Source of the DNA: Clitopilus passeckerianus
Lineage: Eukaryota > Basidiomycota > Agaricomycetes > Agaricales > Entolomataceae
Direction of reading: 5' to 3'
NCBI GenBank assembly: GCA_944990035.1
Contig: CALYLX010000127.1
Location: forward strand, 496,001 to 560,000
Length of the DNA: 64,000 nucleotides
The notes under the pieces were generated by a model. That model was not told the origin of the DNA. It made no database searches and was given only the letters and a program-made list of their open reading frames with translations. Each line of letters begins with the position of its first letter. Positions within the stretch are counted from its first letter, which is position 1. This document shows, one piece after another, positions 34,244-44,040 of this stretch. The translations under genes were made by a program, and so were the position numbers.

Positions 34244-35463
34244 GAGTTCAGCCCTGTTCGAAGGGAAGGAAGTGGTGTACTCTGGACCTATGATGCGGCC
34301 TTATGACCTTTTCTTTGCGGGACCAGAGCCGGGCTGACATGCAGTCGATTATCGAAAACTGACCACCATTGCGGTTATAGTCCTGTGCCGCCGGGTGCCG
34401 GTCATATAAATAGATCAAAACACATGATATGTGTACAGCCACTGGCCCATGACACTCAAGTTGATGGTGACTGCCAATGTATCCTCAGCATTATATTCAA
34501 ATTATGCCTCGGAGACTCGAACTTCATTAACCACACTCACTGGCATTCATGAGCATGCTCAACAGCGGCCAGTCCTCCGAAACTTATAGTTTGTGCGGTT
34601 TTGAACGTTATCAGTAACTTGAACGTCCCAAATTTCCGAGATGGTTCCTAAGGTCGAGAAAGATCTTCCATCTTGACCCTAGCAATGGAGAATCTCTTGT
34701 CGAACAACAAAGCCTCGCATTGAATCGAAAAGAGGTTTCGTCCCGGGAGGGATCTACTAGGGTCTGCCATTCCAGCGAACTTTTAATGGCCTCGAGGCCG
34801 CAGGGTGTCCACAATCCAGGGTCCGTGGGTCCCCAAAAGCACCTCCCAAGAAAACAAGCTCAGAATATCTTCAGGGGTTACTGGTGTCCTTTCGGGTCTC
34901 GTGAGAGCACGATGAGAGAGTGACTTAGAGAATGTAGCCAGACGTTGAACTTAAAGCTTGAAGCTTTGAAGGCGAAAAACTGCGGATTCGCTACCGGATC
35001 AAATGGCCAAATCAAGGCTTCTTTCTCACGTCCATTTGGTCCTACACGCTCGGCACCCGACGTCGATATAACGACTGGGACATACTCTTCAGTCAATGAC
35101 CATCATCATATTGAATCTGTCGTCCTTATGTCTTCAGGGGAAAAATGCCAAGACGGGCACACCTGAGGATATACTGGTCCAGCCTTGACGCTTGAAGCGT
35201 CGCGGAACTTATGGGTCTTGGATGTTACCAACGGATGTACTTGTAGCAACTTATCTTCATTTTCTTGCCCTTCTCCTCACGTTTGGTGGGCAATCAAGTG
35301 GGCACCATTCATGAAAAGTACGGATGCTTTTCTTATAGCTGATCATGACAGCTTGGCAGGTTAGCTGGCGGCTGCCAGCCATTACGCCGCAAAAGACTCA
35401 GCAAGGCTTCGCCTCATCCAAGCTTCATCTTGAGGTGGACGGCCGTTGCCTAACCCTGCCTTA
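34244..35463. other. Intergenic stretch, no supported gene
   Basis: A 1.2 kb spacer upstream of the DHA1 gene and left of the transposon. Overlapping open frames at 34878-35166 exist on both strands but carry no recognisable motif. Confidence 0.4.
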
Positions 35464-35498
35464 ACCCCGAACGTGTTACAGTCGAACTTGTCATAACC
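35464..35498. repeat. Left terminal inverted repeat
   Basis: Begins ACCCCG and contains ACAGTCGAACTTGTCATAAC, matched in inverse orientation at 36453-36505. The left copy is compact. Confidence 0.7.
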
Positions 35499-35836
35499 TA
35501 TGCTCCCGATAACCCATAACCTCCGGTAATCCATAGGTTTTGATGATCCACCAACCTGGTAGGCGGGAGAAACCCATAAGTCTCCCGTACCCCATAATCC
35601 ATACGATTTCCGACTGCCATAACCCATATGTAGACTACCCGGACCGTAATAAATATCCATTTTTGACTGATTTTCTACCTAATTCTCCATAGTAACGTCT
35701 CAAACATGATCATATCCATTGCCAAAAAGTCTAAATAAGCATAAGTTTCCATTTCAATCGACTTTCTGGATGTAATTTGTCCAGCATCCCTGAAGATGAG
35801 GCCTATGCCAACTGAAATTCCATATTTTCGAGTGAC

Positions 35837-36286
35837 TTGGAAACTCTGCCTTCTGTAATGACTGGAAACCCGCTTCAGGGGTTGGCTGAATTGGAGAAGA
35901 AGGGTGTTCTTCAGCGAGGAAAATGTATGTCCATTGACGAGCTCCTAAATTCCGCCTTGGAGCATGAGATTGTTAGCGCCACTGTGAGCGAGCAGGAGAT
36001 CGCCGAGGCTGTTCGAGAACGGCATGCTGCCATCCAAATGATGGAGATTAACGGGGGAGATGATCCAGATGATTCCGGAGACGAGATCGAGGAGGTTAAG
36101 CCAACGCGGCGAGAGGCCTTATCAGCCTCGATGACCCTTCAGAGGTATGTTGCTGACATTGACGAGCCCTTTGCGCGTCGATTGGAAGCAGTTCTGGCCA
36201 ATTTCGGTCGCCAAACACGTCTTGAAGAAGCTAGATCCCTCAGACCAACTCAAATCACTGAATATTTTACTCGTAATCACTCTTAG
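35837..36286 (+). pseudogene. Transposase C-terminal fragment (pogo/Tigger-like)
   Basis: About 145 codons without an ATG at the beginning. The acidic, helical tail contains GKCMSIDELLNSALEHEIV, EINGGDDPDDSGDEIEEVKP, a SMTLQRYVADIDEPFARRLE segment and a terminal RPTQITEYF. This arrangement (acidic stretch followed by LQRYV.D.DEPFARRLE) resembles the C-terminal tails of agaricomycete pogo-type DDE transposases. The DNA-binding and DDE catalytic parts are absent from the element, so no active enzyme is expected. Confidence 0.55.
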
Positions 36287-36452
36287 TTTGCTTTCTCTTC
36301 GTAATAGCTGTATTTGTTCGTTAATTATTGTATTAAAGCCTACGATATATTCTCTAACTAGTATTCTCACGGATGGACCGGCCCGGAGTGAAGACTGCCC
36401 TAAGCCATACCCGCAGAAACCCATGGATTTACCCCGTCCACCGACTGGTATG

Positions 36453-36505
36453 GGTTATGACAAGTTCGACTGTACATCATTTGTTCATTATACCCCCGGC
36501 GGGGT
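36453..36505. repeat. Right terminal inverted repeat
   Basis: The inverse of the left repeat. It carries an additional ~18-bp segment between the terminal ACCCCG and the shared 20-base block, so the repeats have diverged by an indel. Confidence 0.7.
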
Positions 36506-36529
36506 TAACTTCCGTCTGGACTGTCAACA

Positions 36530-36770
36530 ACTGACAGCCTTGCATTGCAGGCTGGTTCGACTTGCACGATGCTGCAGGCGAGCTTTTCTATCAGCTCTGT
36601 GGGAGGGGAGGTAGCCACTGAACCCTATCCGCTTCGAACTGCATACTTACTTCTGTCCAGGCCCATTTTTTCGGTAGCTCCGACGAGGACTTCAGGGAGG
36701 AGGACGTTGCAGGTGGGCTTCTTCGTGTTCTGCTATCCAAAGTCACTCTGACAGATCAACTCTCAACCTA
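36530..36770 (+). pseudogene. Possible 5' exon relics of the BMT5-like array
   Basis: Two protein-like snippets, WFDLHDAAGELFYQLCGR (about 36545-36600) and HFFGSSDEDFREEDVAG (about 36662-36715), precede the first array copy. Splice sites between them exist (GTAGCC donor, CAG acceptor), but joining brings in a stop codon, so I treat them as decayed upstream exons of uncertain relation. Confidence 0.3.
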
Positions 36771-37781
36771 GTCACAGCTTCAGCACGCTATCGCATGCGC
36801 GCCATAGTGGACCCGACCCAGTTCATCGAGGACATTCTCACGACAGAAGGTAGAGATGTCCTCGTTGTTAACAAAGAACAAGACTTTGTCCACGATTGTT
36901 GCCTTGGCTGCTATGCGTGGCTCATTCGACGGGATTGCTGCTTTGGGCTACCCGCATCAATTGGTTGACGCCAGAACTATCACTTGGAAATTAAATGAGA
37001 ACGTTGGGGCTGCTAGTTGAGTGCGCGACGCGTACGTTTAATTCATCATAATTGCTCATTTAGCAGCCTCAGAACAAAGACTTGACGAAGAACTTCATAG
37101 TACGTTTATCGATCTCATCCCTTGGTAATCCACTCATCCGCTGCAGTGGACATAGATACATGGAAAGACATCCTTGTTTCCGGCGTACCGGCCCTTGGAG
37201 CAAAGGCATTCGAACAGCTCAACTACAACATTCCGGCCGATGAACTCGACCACCATGCACTTCAGGAACTCGATAAAAGCTTGATCTGGATCAACTTTCC
37301 GTGGCACGAATCTCCCGGGTATGTCAAGCACTACTTAAAGAGAATCATCCGTGGATGCGCCCAACATCAACAAAGTGGCGGCATCGTCCTCGTTACTGTG
37401 ACAAGAAACGGGCGCTGGCAGGACTTCTACCACCTTACTAGTTTTCTTGCTTTGGCCGGGGAGCTTCCTTGAAAGCAAAGATTCGTCTATGACGTTTTCC
37501 AGCGCTTTGGCTACAGGCACATCACTTGGAATGATAAAAATAATATTCACTATTGGGTCGTTCCCCGTAGCGATACTCACATTCTTATCAAAGGTGATTT
37601 CCTCTTCTCCCAGTTCACCCGTTCAATCATTGATAGTCGCTATAGATTAATTCAAGCGTACGATTGCGGACCGTTGTCTATACCAGATGTGATGTTCCCT
37701 AATGTATTTCCTCCTCTTGACGCTCTTAGCCTTGCTATCAATAAAAACAACCCTTATCCTCATCCCTCTCATGTTCCATGA
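36771..37781 (+). pseudogene. BMT5-like (DUF2431-type) paralogue 1, frameshifted
   Basis: This is the first of four head-to-tail relatives. It shows DPTQFIEDIL, then RDVLVVN, the altered motif-I region, LSTIVALAAMRGSFDGI, DTWKDIL, SLIWINFPWHESPGYVKHYL, GGIVLVTVTRNGRW, then FGYRHITWNDKNN and SDTHILIKGDF. A one-base insertion relative to copy 2 after VVN (in the run AACAAAGAAC) breaks the frame before ALAAMRG. A second break removes part of the region after LALAGELP. An open tail continues to the stop at 37781. In an intact form it would be a Rossmann-like methyltransferase-fold protein. As it stands it cannot make a full-length product without two corrections. Confidence 0.55.
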
Positions 37782-38436
37782 TGTTTCGACATGGTCTCTG
37801 TGGAGATTAGGAAGAAATTTATCCCCAAAATTTGACTTGTCAGCTCAGGCGCCACAAATTGGAATTACGCTGCGGTCAGGCATTCAGATTTTTAGTTGAA
37901 GCCCGACGAGGGCACAGATGGAGCTGCATTTGAAGTAGTCATTTCGGGTTGGATGGATCTTGTGCGTACAACAATTTGGTTCAGTTCAACTTCAGTTCCA
38001 TTTCTTTGAGAGAATTGATTTTGGGCGCTTATCACCTTCTTCTGGCACGAATCCCACGAACTTACCAGAACTCCGGAAAGCTGCCCAATATGGGCTAGGT
38101 TCTGGGGAACTATCCCAGCTATGACCTGTGATAGCATTCCCAAAACGCTTATTCCGCAGTGAAAAATCTCCCTTCCCGACTCTCATCCTCGTGTCCAAGG
38201 GATCCAAGCTACAGTCCAGTCCTTCCATCGAATCAAAACAGAACTAGGCAAATACTTTGCTACACCTACTTTGAACTTCATATATATTTCAGTCCAGAAC
38301 CAATTGTTGATAATCAGAGATCAAACAACGGCAGAAGGTTCCCAAGAGGGTAAACGGAAATGGTTGGCACAGCTGCCCTTCCCCTGTTTTCTCTATCTGA
38401 AGTATACTTTCTGATCGACCGGTTATCCTTGTAGTT
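37782..38436. other. Spacer between array copies 1 and 2
   Basis: No gene is supported. A minus-strand open frame of 83 codons at 37892-38143 has no recognisable motif. Confidence 0.4.
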
Positions 38437-39290
38437 CCAGCTTCCGTTGACCACTGTGCACGTGCTAAACAGGATCCAACCAAGTTCATTGACGATATTC
38501 TCTTTTACTTGTCGTAAACGAGAACAAGACATTGTCCACTACCCTTGCCTTGGCTGCTATACGAGGCTCTTTCGACGGAATTTCCGCTTCGACCTGCCCC
38601 CATGTACCAGTTAACACTAGTCTCATTGATCAGAGGCTAGCCGAGAATATTGAGGCTTCCAGTTGAGTTAATCAAGTACACGCCTCTTCAGAATACTCAC
38701 ATATACTTCGTAGAATTTAGAATGGCCGAGATCTACCATAGTACATTTAGCGATCTCAGGCATGTTATGGTACTCAATTGTTGTAGGCGACGCAGAATCG
38801 TGGAAGGATACACTCAGGCCCGAGCTGCCGTCCCTCGCAGCAAATGGGTTTGAGCAGCTCAATCATCACTTTTCAGCGGCTACAATTGGAGACCACCCCC
38901 CTCATGAACTTAACAAAGGGGTGATCTGGATCAACTTTCCTTGGACCGACAAAGCTGGGGTATCTTCAATACTACTTGAAGAACTTTGTTCACGGATGTT
39001 CTCAACATCAGCAAAGTGGCGGCATCATCCTTCTCACCGTGACCAGAAACGAGAAATGGACACGTTTTTACGAACTTCATGGTGTTCTATTCTTGGCCAA
39101 GCAGCTTGGTTATACCTCATATCGAGAACATAATTTCGTCTGTGAATTTTTACAGAATCACGGCTATCGGCACATGACCTGGAACGAGAAGAACAATATT
39201 ACGATTTAGTCGTTCCCTGCAGTGATACCCACATCCTTATCAAACGTGATCTTACTTCTGCTCAGTCTACCCGTTCATCGTCTGATTTAT
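38437..39290 (+). pseudogene. BMT5-like (DUF2431-type) paralogue 2, frameshifted and truncated
   Basis: Homologous to copy 1 in the same order: DPTKFIDDIL, LLVVNENKTLSTTLALAAIR, GSFDGISAS, AESWKDTLRPELPSLAANGF, GVIWINFPW, a GCSQHQQSGGIILLTVTRNE block, FYELHGVLFLAKQLGY, NHGYRHMTWNEKNN and DTHILIK. About 16 bases present in copy 1 between DIL and LVVN are missing, shifting the frame into a stop. A frame change follows WINFPW, and an in-frame TAG interrupts the segment after NNIT. It is therefore a pseudogene, though less worn than copy 1 in its N-terminal half. Confidence 0.6.
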
Positions 39291-39827
39291 TTCAGGGTGA
39301 ATGGAACGTACAATTGTGGGCTGATATCTCTATCTATTGTATACTTATACATCTAGCGACTTTCAGATATGACTCCTCTTTTATGCCCTCCTATATTTTG
39401 CTTGTATCTAGCCAGTCAATGCGATACGCCAGCTATGTTCCCATGGAATCTTCTTATTCTCGGGCTCGTGGATCCTTCTCGATCCGCAAGACATCTCCTA
39501 TTGACTTGACTGTTAAAGGAGGGTTTGGGAAACCCAGACTGCGGGTGTCCATGTTCCTAACACGATGTCAGTCAGCGTAGTTCAGGCCTCGTATGACCAA
39601 TGCTTAGAACCTCCCTACCTCGCCCAGCGGGATATATACTCCTCTAGAGCCATCAAGCAGTCTTCCAAGCAAACAGCTACCCTCCAAAATGTGTCCAACA
39701 CCTTGCCCAGTCGTATTCCTTACGATTATAGCAAGGAAACTCCCCCGGAGTATAGATTCAGATTTCGTAGGGCTTCTCTTTCCATCCCAGGCGGAATTTT
39801 CTTTGACTTTCATGAACAGAAAGGGAT
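39291..39827. other. Spacer between array copies 2 and 3
   Basis: A plus-strand open frame of 97 codons (39565-39858) overlaps the start of copy 3 in another frame and has no motif. No separate gene is called. Confidence 0.4.
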
Positions 39828-40736
39828 ATGCACTGTATCAAAACACAAGGAGCGCTAAAGTTCATCAAGAGAGTTCTTGTCGAGGAAAGGAGAAATGTTT
39901 TGCTGCTCGATGAATACCAAGAGGGATCTGCTACGGTCGCTCTTGCGGCCATGAGGAGGTCTTTTGACGGTATATGGTCCTCCAGCCAGTGTACCGAGAG
40001 GGCAACGGGATACTCACTCAGCCGAATCATTCACCGCAATTACGATTACTTCTGTGAGTATACTCTCTGAGCGTTGGTTGACAAGGGTATCCCTAATGCT
40101 AACGATCTATTTTGTTAGGGCTTCGCCATCCACACCGAAGAGCCATCATTGCTATCAAACGTACGTTGCTTTGACACATCGTCTGAACGTCCAATAAATA
40201 TATATCCAGTTTATCTAGATGACTGGCGACGCCCCATACGCACTCACCTCTCCAATTTTAAGAATATGGAGAGGTTTAACCACACCTTCCGCGCCAACCA
40301 GCTATGCGATCGCAGCGCCGGTAGTGTTCCAAAGGACGTCATTTGGTTTATCTTCCCCTGGCACAAATGCCCACTTCATCTTGCGACATATTTGGTCGAG
40401 TTCTTCACGTCGTGTGCGAAAGTTCAGGTAGCCGGAGGTATTATTTTCCTCACCGTCACAAACGACCAACGCTGGGCTTCCCACTACGACTCGGTGAATC
40501 TCTTGGCTCTTGCACAAAGCCTTGGATACATACATTTCGAGGATCGGGCATTCGTAAAGGTTGATTTACACCGGTATGGGTATCTCCATCGAACGTTCAA
40601 CAACGTTCATGTTATTCATGATCGTGTGGTACCCGTCTCGACCACTCATATATTCATAAAAAGTGAGCTTCACTCGTTAGAAGATAGATATGCTTCTTAC
40701 CTGCCCCCGTATAGCCAGATAGATTTGCCTGGCTGA
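39828..40736 (+). CDS. BMT5-like (DUF2431-type) paralogue 3
   Basis: The ATG at 39828 begins MHCIKTQGALKFIKRVLVEE, then RNVLLLDEYQEGSATVALAA, MRRSFDGIWSS. A GTATAC-donor intron (about 40058-40118) keeps frame into GFAIHTEEPSLLSN, then YLDDWRRPI, VPKDVIWFIFPWHKCPLHLA, TYLVEFFTSCAKVQVAGGII, FLTVTNDQRWASHY, LGYIHFEDRAF and YGYLHRTFNN, ending SQIDLPG. The sequence order (buried strand and glycine-poor loop, FPW, GGIIFLTVT, GYxHRT) parallels the BMT5-like domain, whose best-known member methylates U2634 of 25S rRNA. The usual GEGDFSF-type SAM loop is replaced by LDEYQEGSAT, so catalysis is doubtful. About 280 residues. I am moderately sure of the family and unsure of function. Confidence 0.55.
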
Positions 40737-40979
40737 TCAGGGAAAGCTGGTAGAGATTAGAGGTTGTCCTATAATTTATCTGATTAGAGAACGATGTCGT
40801 ATTTACGAATTAGATGAATAGAAGGACCTTGGTACACTCGTGTCCTGTAATTCCAAGCTGCTCTCACTGTGGTAGGAGGACTCGGAGCTTCTCACCGGAA
40901 GGACGGCCCGTGTGTTCTCGTCTTACGTAATCTCCCAAACGTTGAGAAACCCTTCACAAGCCGAAAGCACTTGAGCCAT

Positions 40980-41891
40980 ATGTTCGATGCTGGTAAGTGT
41001 GTCCATCCATTCCAGTGCTTTTATCTGACGTGGACTCCTAGGTTCAATATTCATCTATCGTCATGGACCATTGAAATTCATTGAGCATCTGCTTGTCGAG
41101 GAAAAACGAAAAGTTCTTCTACTTGATGAACACCAAGTTGGCTCAACGACTGTCGCACTGGCTGCTCTAAGAGGCTCGTTTGAAGGGATATGGTCGTCAA
41201 GCACGAATCAAGAGAACCTGACAGCCTTTCGCCTCTCCCAGCAAATTATCAATAATCGTGACTTCTTCGGTCAGTATCATTACCCTCATGTCTCCTCCAA
41301 CCTCTCAAAGTCTTAAACCATGCGTAGCACTTCACCATCAGAACTCTCGCTGCACTTACGGGAAAGACTGTGAGCTCTCATATGTTCTCAGGTATTCTTT
41401 GCTGATACCATCCTCCAGGTCAGGGAGAAGAGGAAGAGTGGTGGCATGGACTCGATTCGAATATCGAGGGCCTTAACGCCTCCGACTTGCGTAGGCTGGA
41501 TATGAAGTTTGCCGCAAACAAAATCGGGGAAGCCTCTACCGAGAGCGTTCCAAAGCAATTGGTGTGGTTGAACTTTCCATGGCACGGCGACCAAGCCGAG
41601 CTTCCCAGCTACTTGGTCGACTTCGTAAACTCTTGCGCTGCCGTGCAGGACAGGGGCGGGGTTATGCTTATCACTATGACTGAAGATGATATGTGGACAA
41701 GCCATTACGGGGATATCTCTTCTCTAGTGAAGACCGCTGAGGGACTTGGGTATTCTCACTACGAGGATGACCAATTTGTCAGCGGCAGGCTTCAGCATTA
41801 CGGTTACCAGCACCGAACCGCAAATGACGCTCGTGTCATTCACCATTACGTTGTCCCACACTCCACCACACATATCTTTATCAAAACGTGA
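40980..41891 (+). CDS. BMT5-like (DUF2431-type) paralogue 4
   Basis: Four exons (40980-40992, 41042-41269, 41328-41369, 41419-41891) with GT-AG introns join in frame. The short first exon MFDAG leads to IYRHGPLKFIEHLLVEEKRK, then VLLLDEHQVGSTTVALAALR, GSFEGIWSSS, LSQQIINNRDFF, a middle segment rich in Glu and Trp, GLDSNIEGLNASDLRRLDM, VPKQLVWLNFPWHGDQAELP, SYLVDFVNSCAAVQDRGGVM, LITMTEDDMW, then HYGYQHRTANDARVIHHYV and THIFIKT. It is the best preserved copy. The DxxW/GLD position and the FPWHG and GYQHRT motifs support a BMT5-like fold. The motif-I loop again reads LDEHQVGST rather than the SAM-binding form. Function unknown. Confidence 0.55.
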
Positions 41892-42082
41892 GCAACACCA
41901 GCAGCAGTTGGAATAGACGATGAACTGACATTTGTATTCTGCGATTGTAATAATAAAGGCCTTTAATACATTGGTACAGAGTATTAATTCGTAGTGTAGT
42001 ATTGTACAGTATATTCTTGCAGCTATTTGGCATGTTCTATTGGACTTGAAATAAAAAACGTACTGAGCAGGTCATCCATGTG

Positions 42083-43789
42083 TCAAAGATTCTTTCGCTC
42101 TGTCTGAACCTCATCGGGATGGGTACTCTTCCTCTTCCTCTTCGAGCCCGATGACGCCGCTGCCATGGATATTTTCCCTCTTTTCACCTTGCCATCATTG
42201 TCCGAAGGGCCATCGACCGCGCGACCCCCAGAAATGGTGCTTCGTCTCCCCAAATCCATAGCCCCCTTCGTGACAGTTTGTCCTTGCTGTTTCCGCTCGC
42301 TCTGTGATCGCTTGAGAGAAGGGCCAGGTTCTGTCGCCTCCACGGGTTTGAATCGATAAGACGGTCTTCGCGTCGTGATGAAAGAGGTGTCCCGGCCAGC
42401 CAAGGCACCAACTGAGGTTCGCCTGGCTTTTAATGACTTCTTCTCGACGCCAGCCCTCTGGCTCTGTGATCGAAGGACACGTCCGCTGGAAGGAGCTGCG
42501 TCCTGCTGAGAAGCAGAAGAGACTCTCATGGATTGAGTGCGCCTGACTTTGGGAGCCGGTTCAGCACTAGTGATAGGGTCTTCCGAGTGTACTGAGCTGG
42601 AGCTCGGAGATGCCGTTCGTTGAGACTTCGCCCCCTCGGGTGTCTGTACATCGAGGTCGGTATCCGTTTCGTCGTCTGTGGGATTTATGTTGGATTCATC
42701 CGCAAGCGTGGCCGGATCATCCCAGGGGTTTGGGAGCAAGGGCGAGACCCCATGGCTGGCACGTTGGTGAATTGAGGCGAGACCCAGATGCGCCGCATTG
42801 ACTTCAAGTGATTCCTCCTCGTCTAAACGCGCCAGGAAGGTTCTGGGGCTGACAACTGACGCCGAGAACTGAGCGTACTTCGTGCGAGCTAGAGGGCTTG
42901 TCGGAGGGCTGGGGAAGTCCAGGCTTTGGTCGAAATCTTCAGTGAAAGCACTTGGAGCTACACCCATGCGTAAACCAGAAGGGATTCCTGAGCCGGCAGA
43001 CGGAGCATTTGTGTTCTGGGGACGATGTGCTGGTGTCTGATCGGTGACGGTTCGAATACCAACGACTCGCTCGATGTTCCTCCGTAAATCCTCTAATTCA
43101 TATCCGTATCCAAAGACTGTTTTGATAGTGAGTGCCGCCGGTAGGCTTGCATTCAAGACGTTGGCCACTTCAATCAGCTGTGGCTGTGTCATATCGAGCA
43201 GGTCTTCATGGCAGCAGAACGGAAGTGGTCGTTCTACAGAATTCTCCAATGTGCTGAGAACAATCATGTCTTCATCGAACTCCGAGTCACTGTTCTGGAT
43301 GGCGATGCGACCTCCTGGATTAGGCGGGCTGGATGGGCAATGGCGAGATGAAGAAAGTCGATGGCTCTGCCCGCCATTGATGAAAATGTTGCCGGGGGAG
43401 GATAAAACGGTGCGATGTGCAGCTGGTGTTGGGGGAGGAGCGGCAGGATGCGTAGTCTCGACAAATACGGGAGAAATGTGCTGGGCGGGGACGTCCAAGA
43501 CAGGTAGAGTGTTCGTCCCTGAACTCTCGAGTATCTCCCCCATAGGCTTGGAACCGTCCTTGACCTTGTCATCCTTCAGGATGTCGACATCCCAGTCAAT
43601 CACCAAGTTCTCCTTCTGACTTCTCAGCCTCCTGCCCAACTCCTCGAGTTTGAAGAAAGCACGCCGGATCCCCTTGGGCTCTGGGTCTTCGTTAGATGCA
43701 GATCCACCACGGGCGGGTGCTGGGGTTTTGGTCAACTTTGCCCGAGGGCGACTCGTTTTCTTGCTATTCGTCCGCTTGATCTTGGCCAT
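42083..43789 (-). CDS. Basic, Ser-rich disordered (probably nuclear) protein
   Basis: A single-exon protein of 568 residues from the ATG at 43789. I do not recognise a domain. The N-terminus is highly basic (MAKIKRTNSKKTSRPRAKLT). A conserved-looking patch, IRRAFFKLEELGRRLRSQKE followed by NLVIDWDVDILKDDKV, could be a helical module. The middle has an acidic helix (TQPQLIEVANVLNASLPAAL) followed by FGYGYELEDLRRNIERVVG. The C-terminal third is Ser/Arg-rich with several SQS and RRxS motifs and ends with KRKRKSTHPDE, a likely nuclear localisation signal. Its neighbour on the same strand is the DNA-end-resection factor CtIP/Sae2, which proves nothing about function. Chromatin or spindle roles would be speculation. 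Confidence 0.7.
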   Translation of the reverse strand: MAKIKRTNSKKTSRPRAKLTKTPAPARGGSASNEDPEPKGIRRAFFKLEELGRRLRSQKENLVIDWDVDILKDDKVKDGSKPMGEILESSGTNTLPVLDVPAQHISPVFVETTHPAAPPPTPAAHRTVLSSPGNIFINGGQSHRLSSSRHCPSSPPNPGGRIAIQNSDSEFDEDMIVLSTLENSVERPLPFCCHEDLLDMTQPQLIEVANVLNASLPAALTIKTVFGYGYELEDLRRNIERVVGIRTVTDQTPAHRPQNTNAPSAGSGIPSGLRMGVAPSAFTEDFDQSLDFPSPPTSPLARTKYAQFSASVVSPRTFLARLDEEESLEVNAAHLGLASIHQRASHGVSPLLPNPWDDPATLADESNINPTDDETDTDLDVQTPEGAKSQRTASPSSSSVHSEDPITSAEPAPKVRRTQSMRVSSASQQDAAPSSGRVLRSQSQRAGVEKKSLKARRTSVGALAGRDTSFITTRRPSYRFKPVEATEPGPSLKRSQSERKQQGQTVTKGAMDLGRRSTISGGRAVDGPSDNDGKVKRGKISMAAASSGSKRKRKSTHPDEVQTERKNL

Positions 43790-44040
43790 TGGTGAGGAAG
43801 GGTGGTGAGTAGGATCGTCCAGAAGAGCCGGGTTTTTATGACATCCTATGTGAGGCTGACAACACCCCCTAGTCCGTGGTATGATTTGGAGGCTGACGAC
43901 TGGTCGTCTTTCGAATGACACCCATTAATAGACTGTTTACTCCGTATTAATATTAATGGTACAAGTAGCAGAAGAATGTATCCAACCTTGGGAATGAATT
44001 GTGCGGCAACAGATGTACTCTCATATCCTCTAGAATCCCT

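Larger units (their letters stand above)
35464..36505. mobile_element. Decayed pogo/Tc1-like DNA transposon with inverted repeats
   Basis: The stretch starts ACCCCG and ends CGGGGT, flanked on each side by TA (35462-35463 and 36506-36507), the target duplication of Tc1/mariner/pogo elements. Reading inward from both ends the same 20 bases, ACAGTCGAACTTGTCATAAC, occur. They lie 15 bases in from the left tip and about 31 bases in from the right tip, where there is an extra ~18-bp insert. The left subterminal region (35505-35635) holds several copies of a CCCATAA-type motif, and the right one has related CCCATGG/ATACC elements. Inside lies a transposase C-terminal fragment. At 1042 bp the element lacks the catalytic DDE domain, so it is non-autonomous. 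Confidence 0.7.

Noticed and set aside
35382..35660. A Gly/Tyr-rich 92-codon open frame
   Set aside because: It covers the left end and subterminal repeats of the DNA transposon. The Tyr-Gly repeats come from the CCCATAA-type DNA motif.
43790..43921. An N-terminal extension of the basic nuclear protein beginning with a GTG codon
   Set aside because: Nuclear fungal genes start at ATG, and the first in-frame ATG is at 43789.
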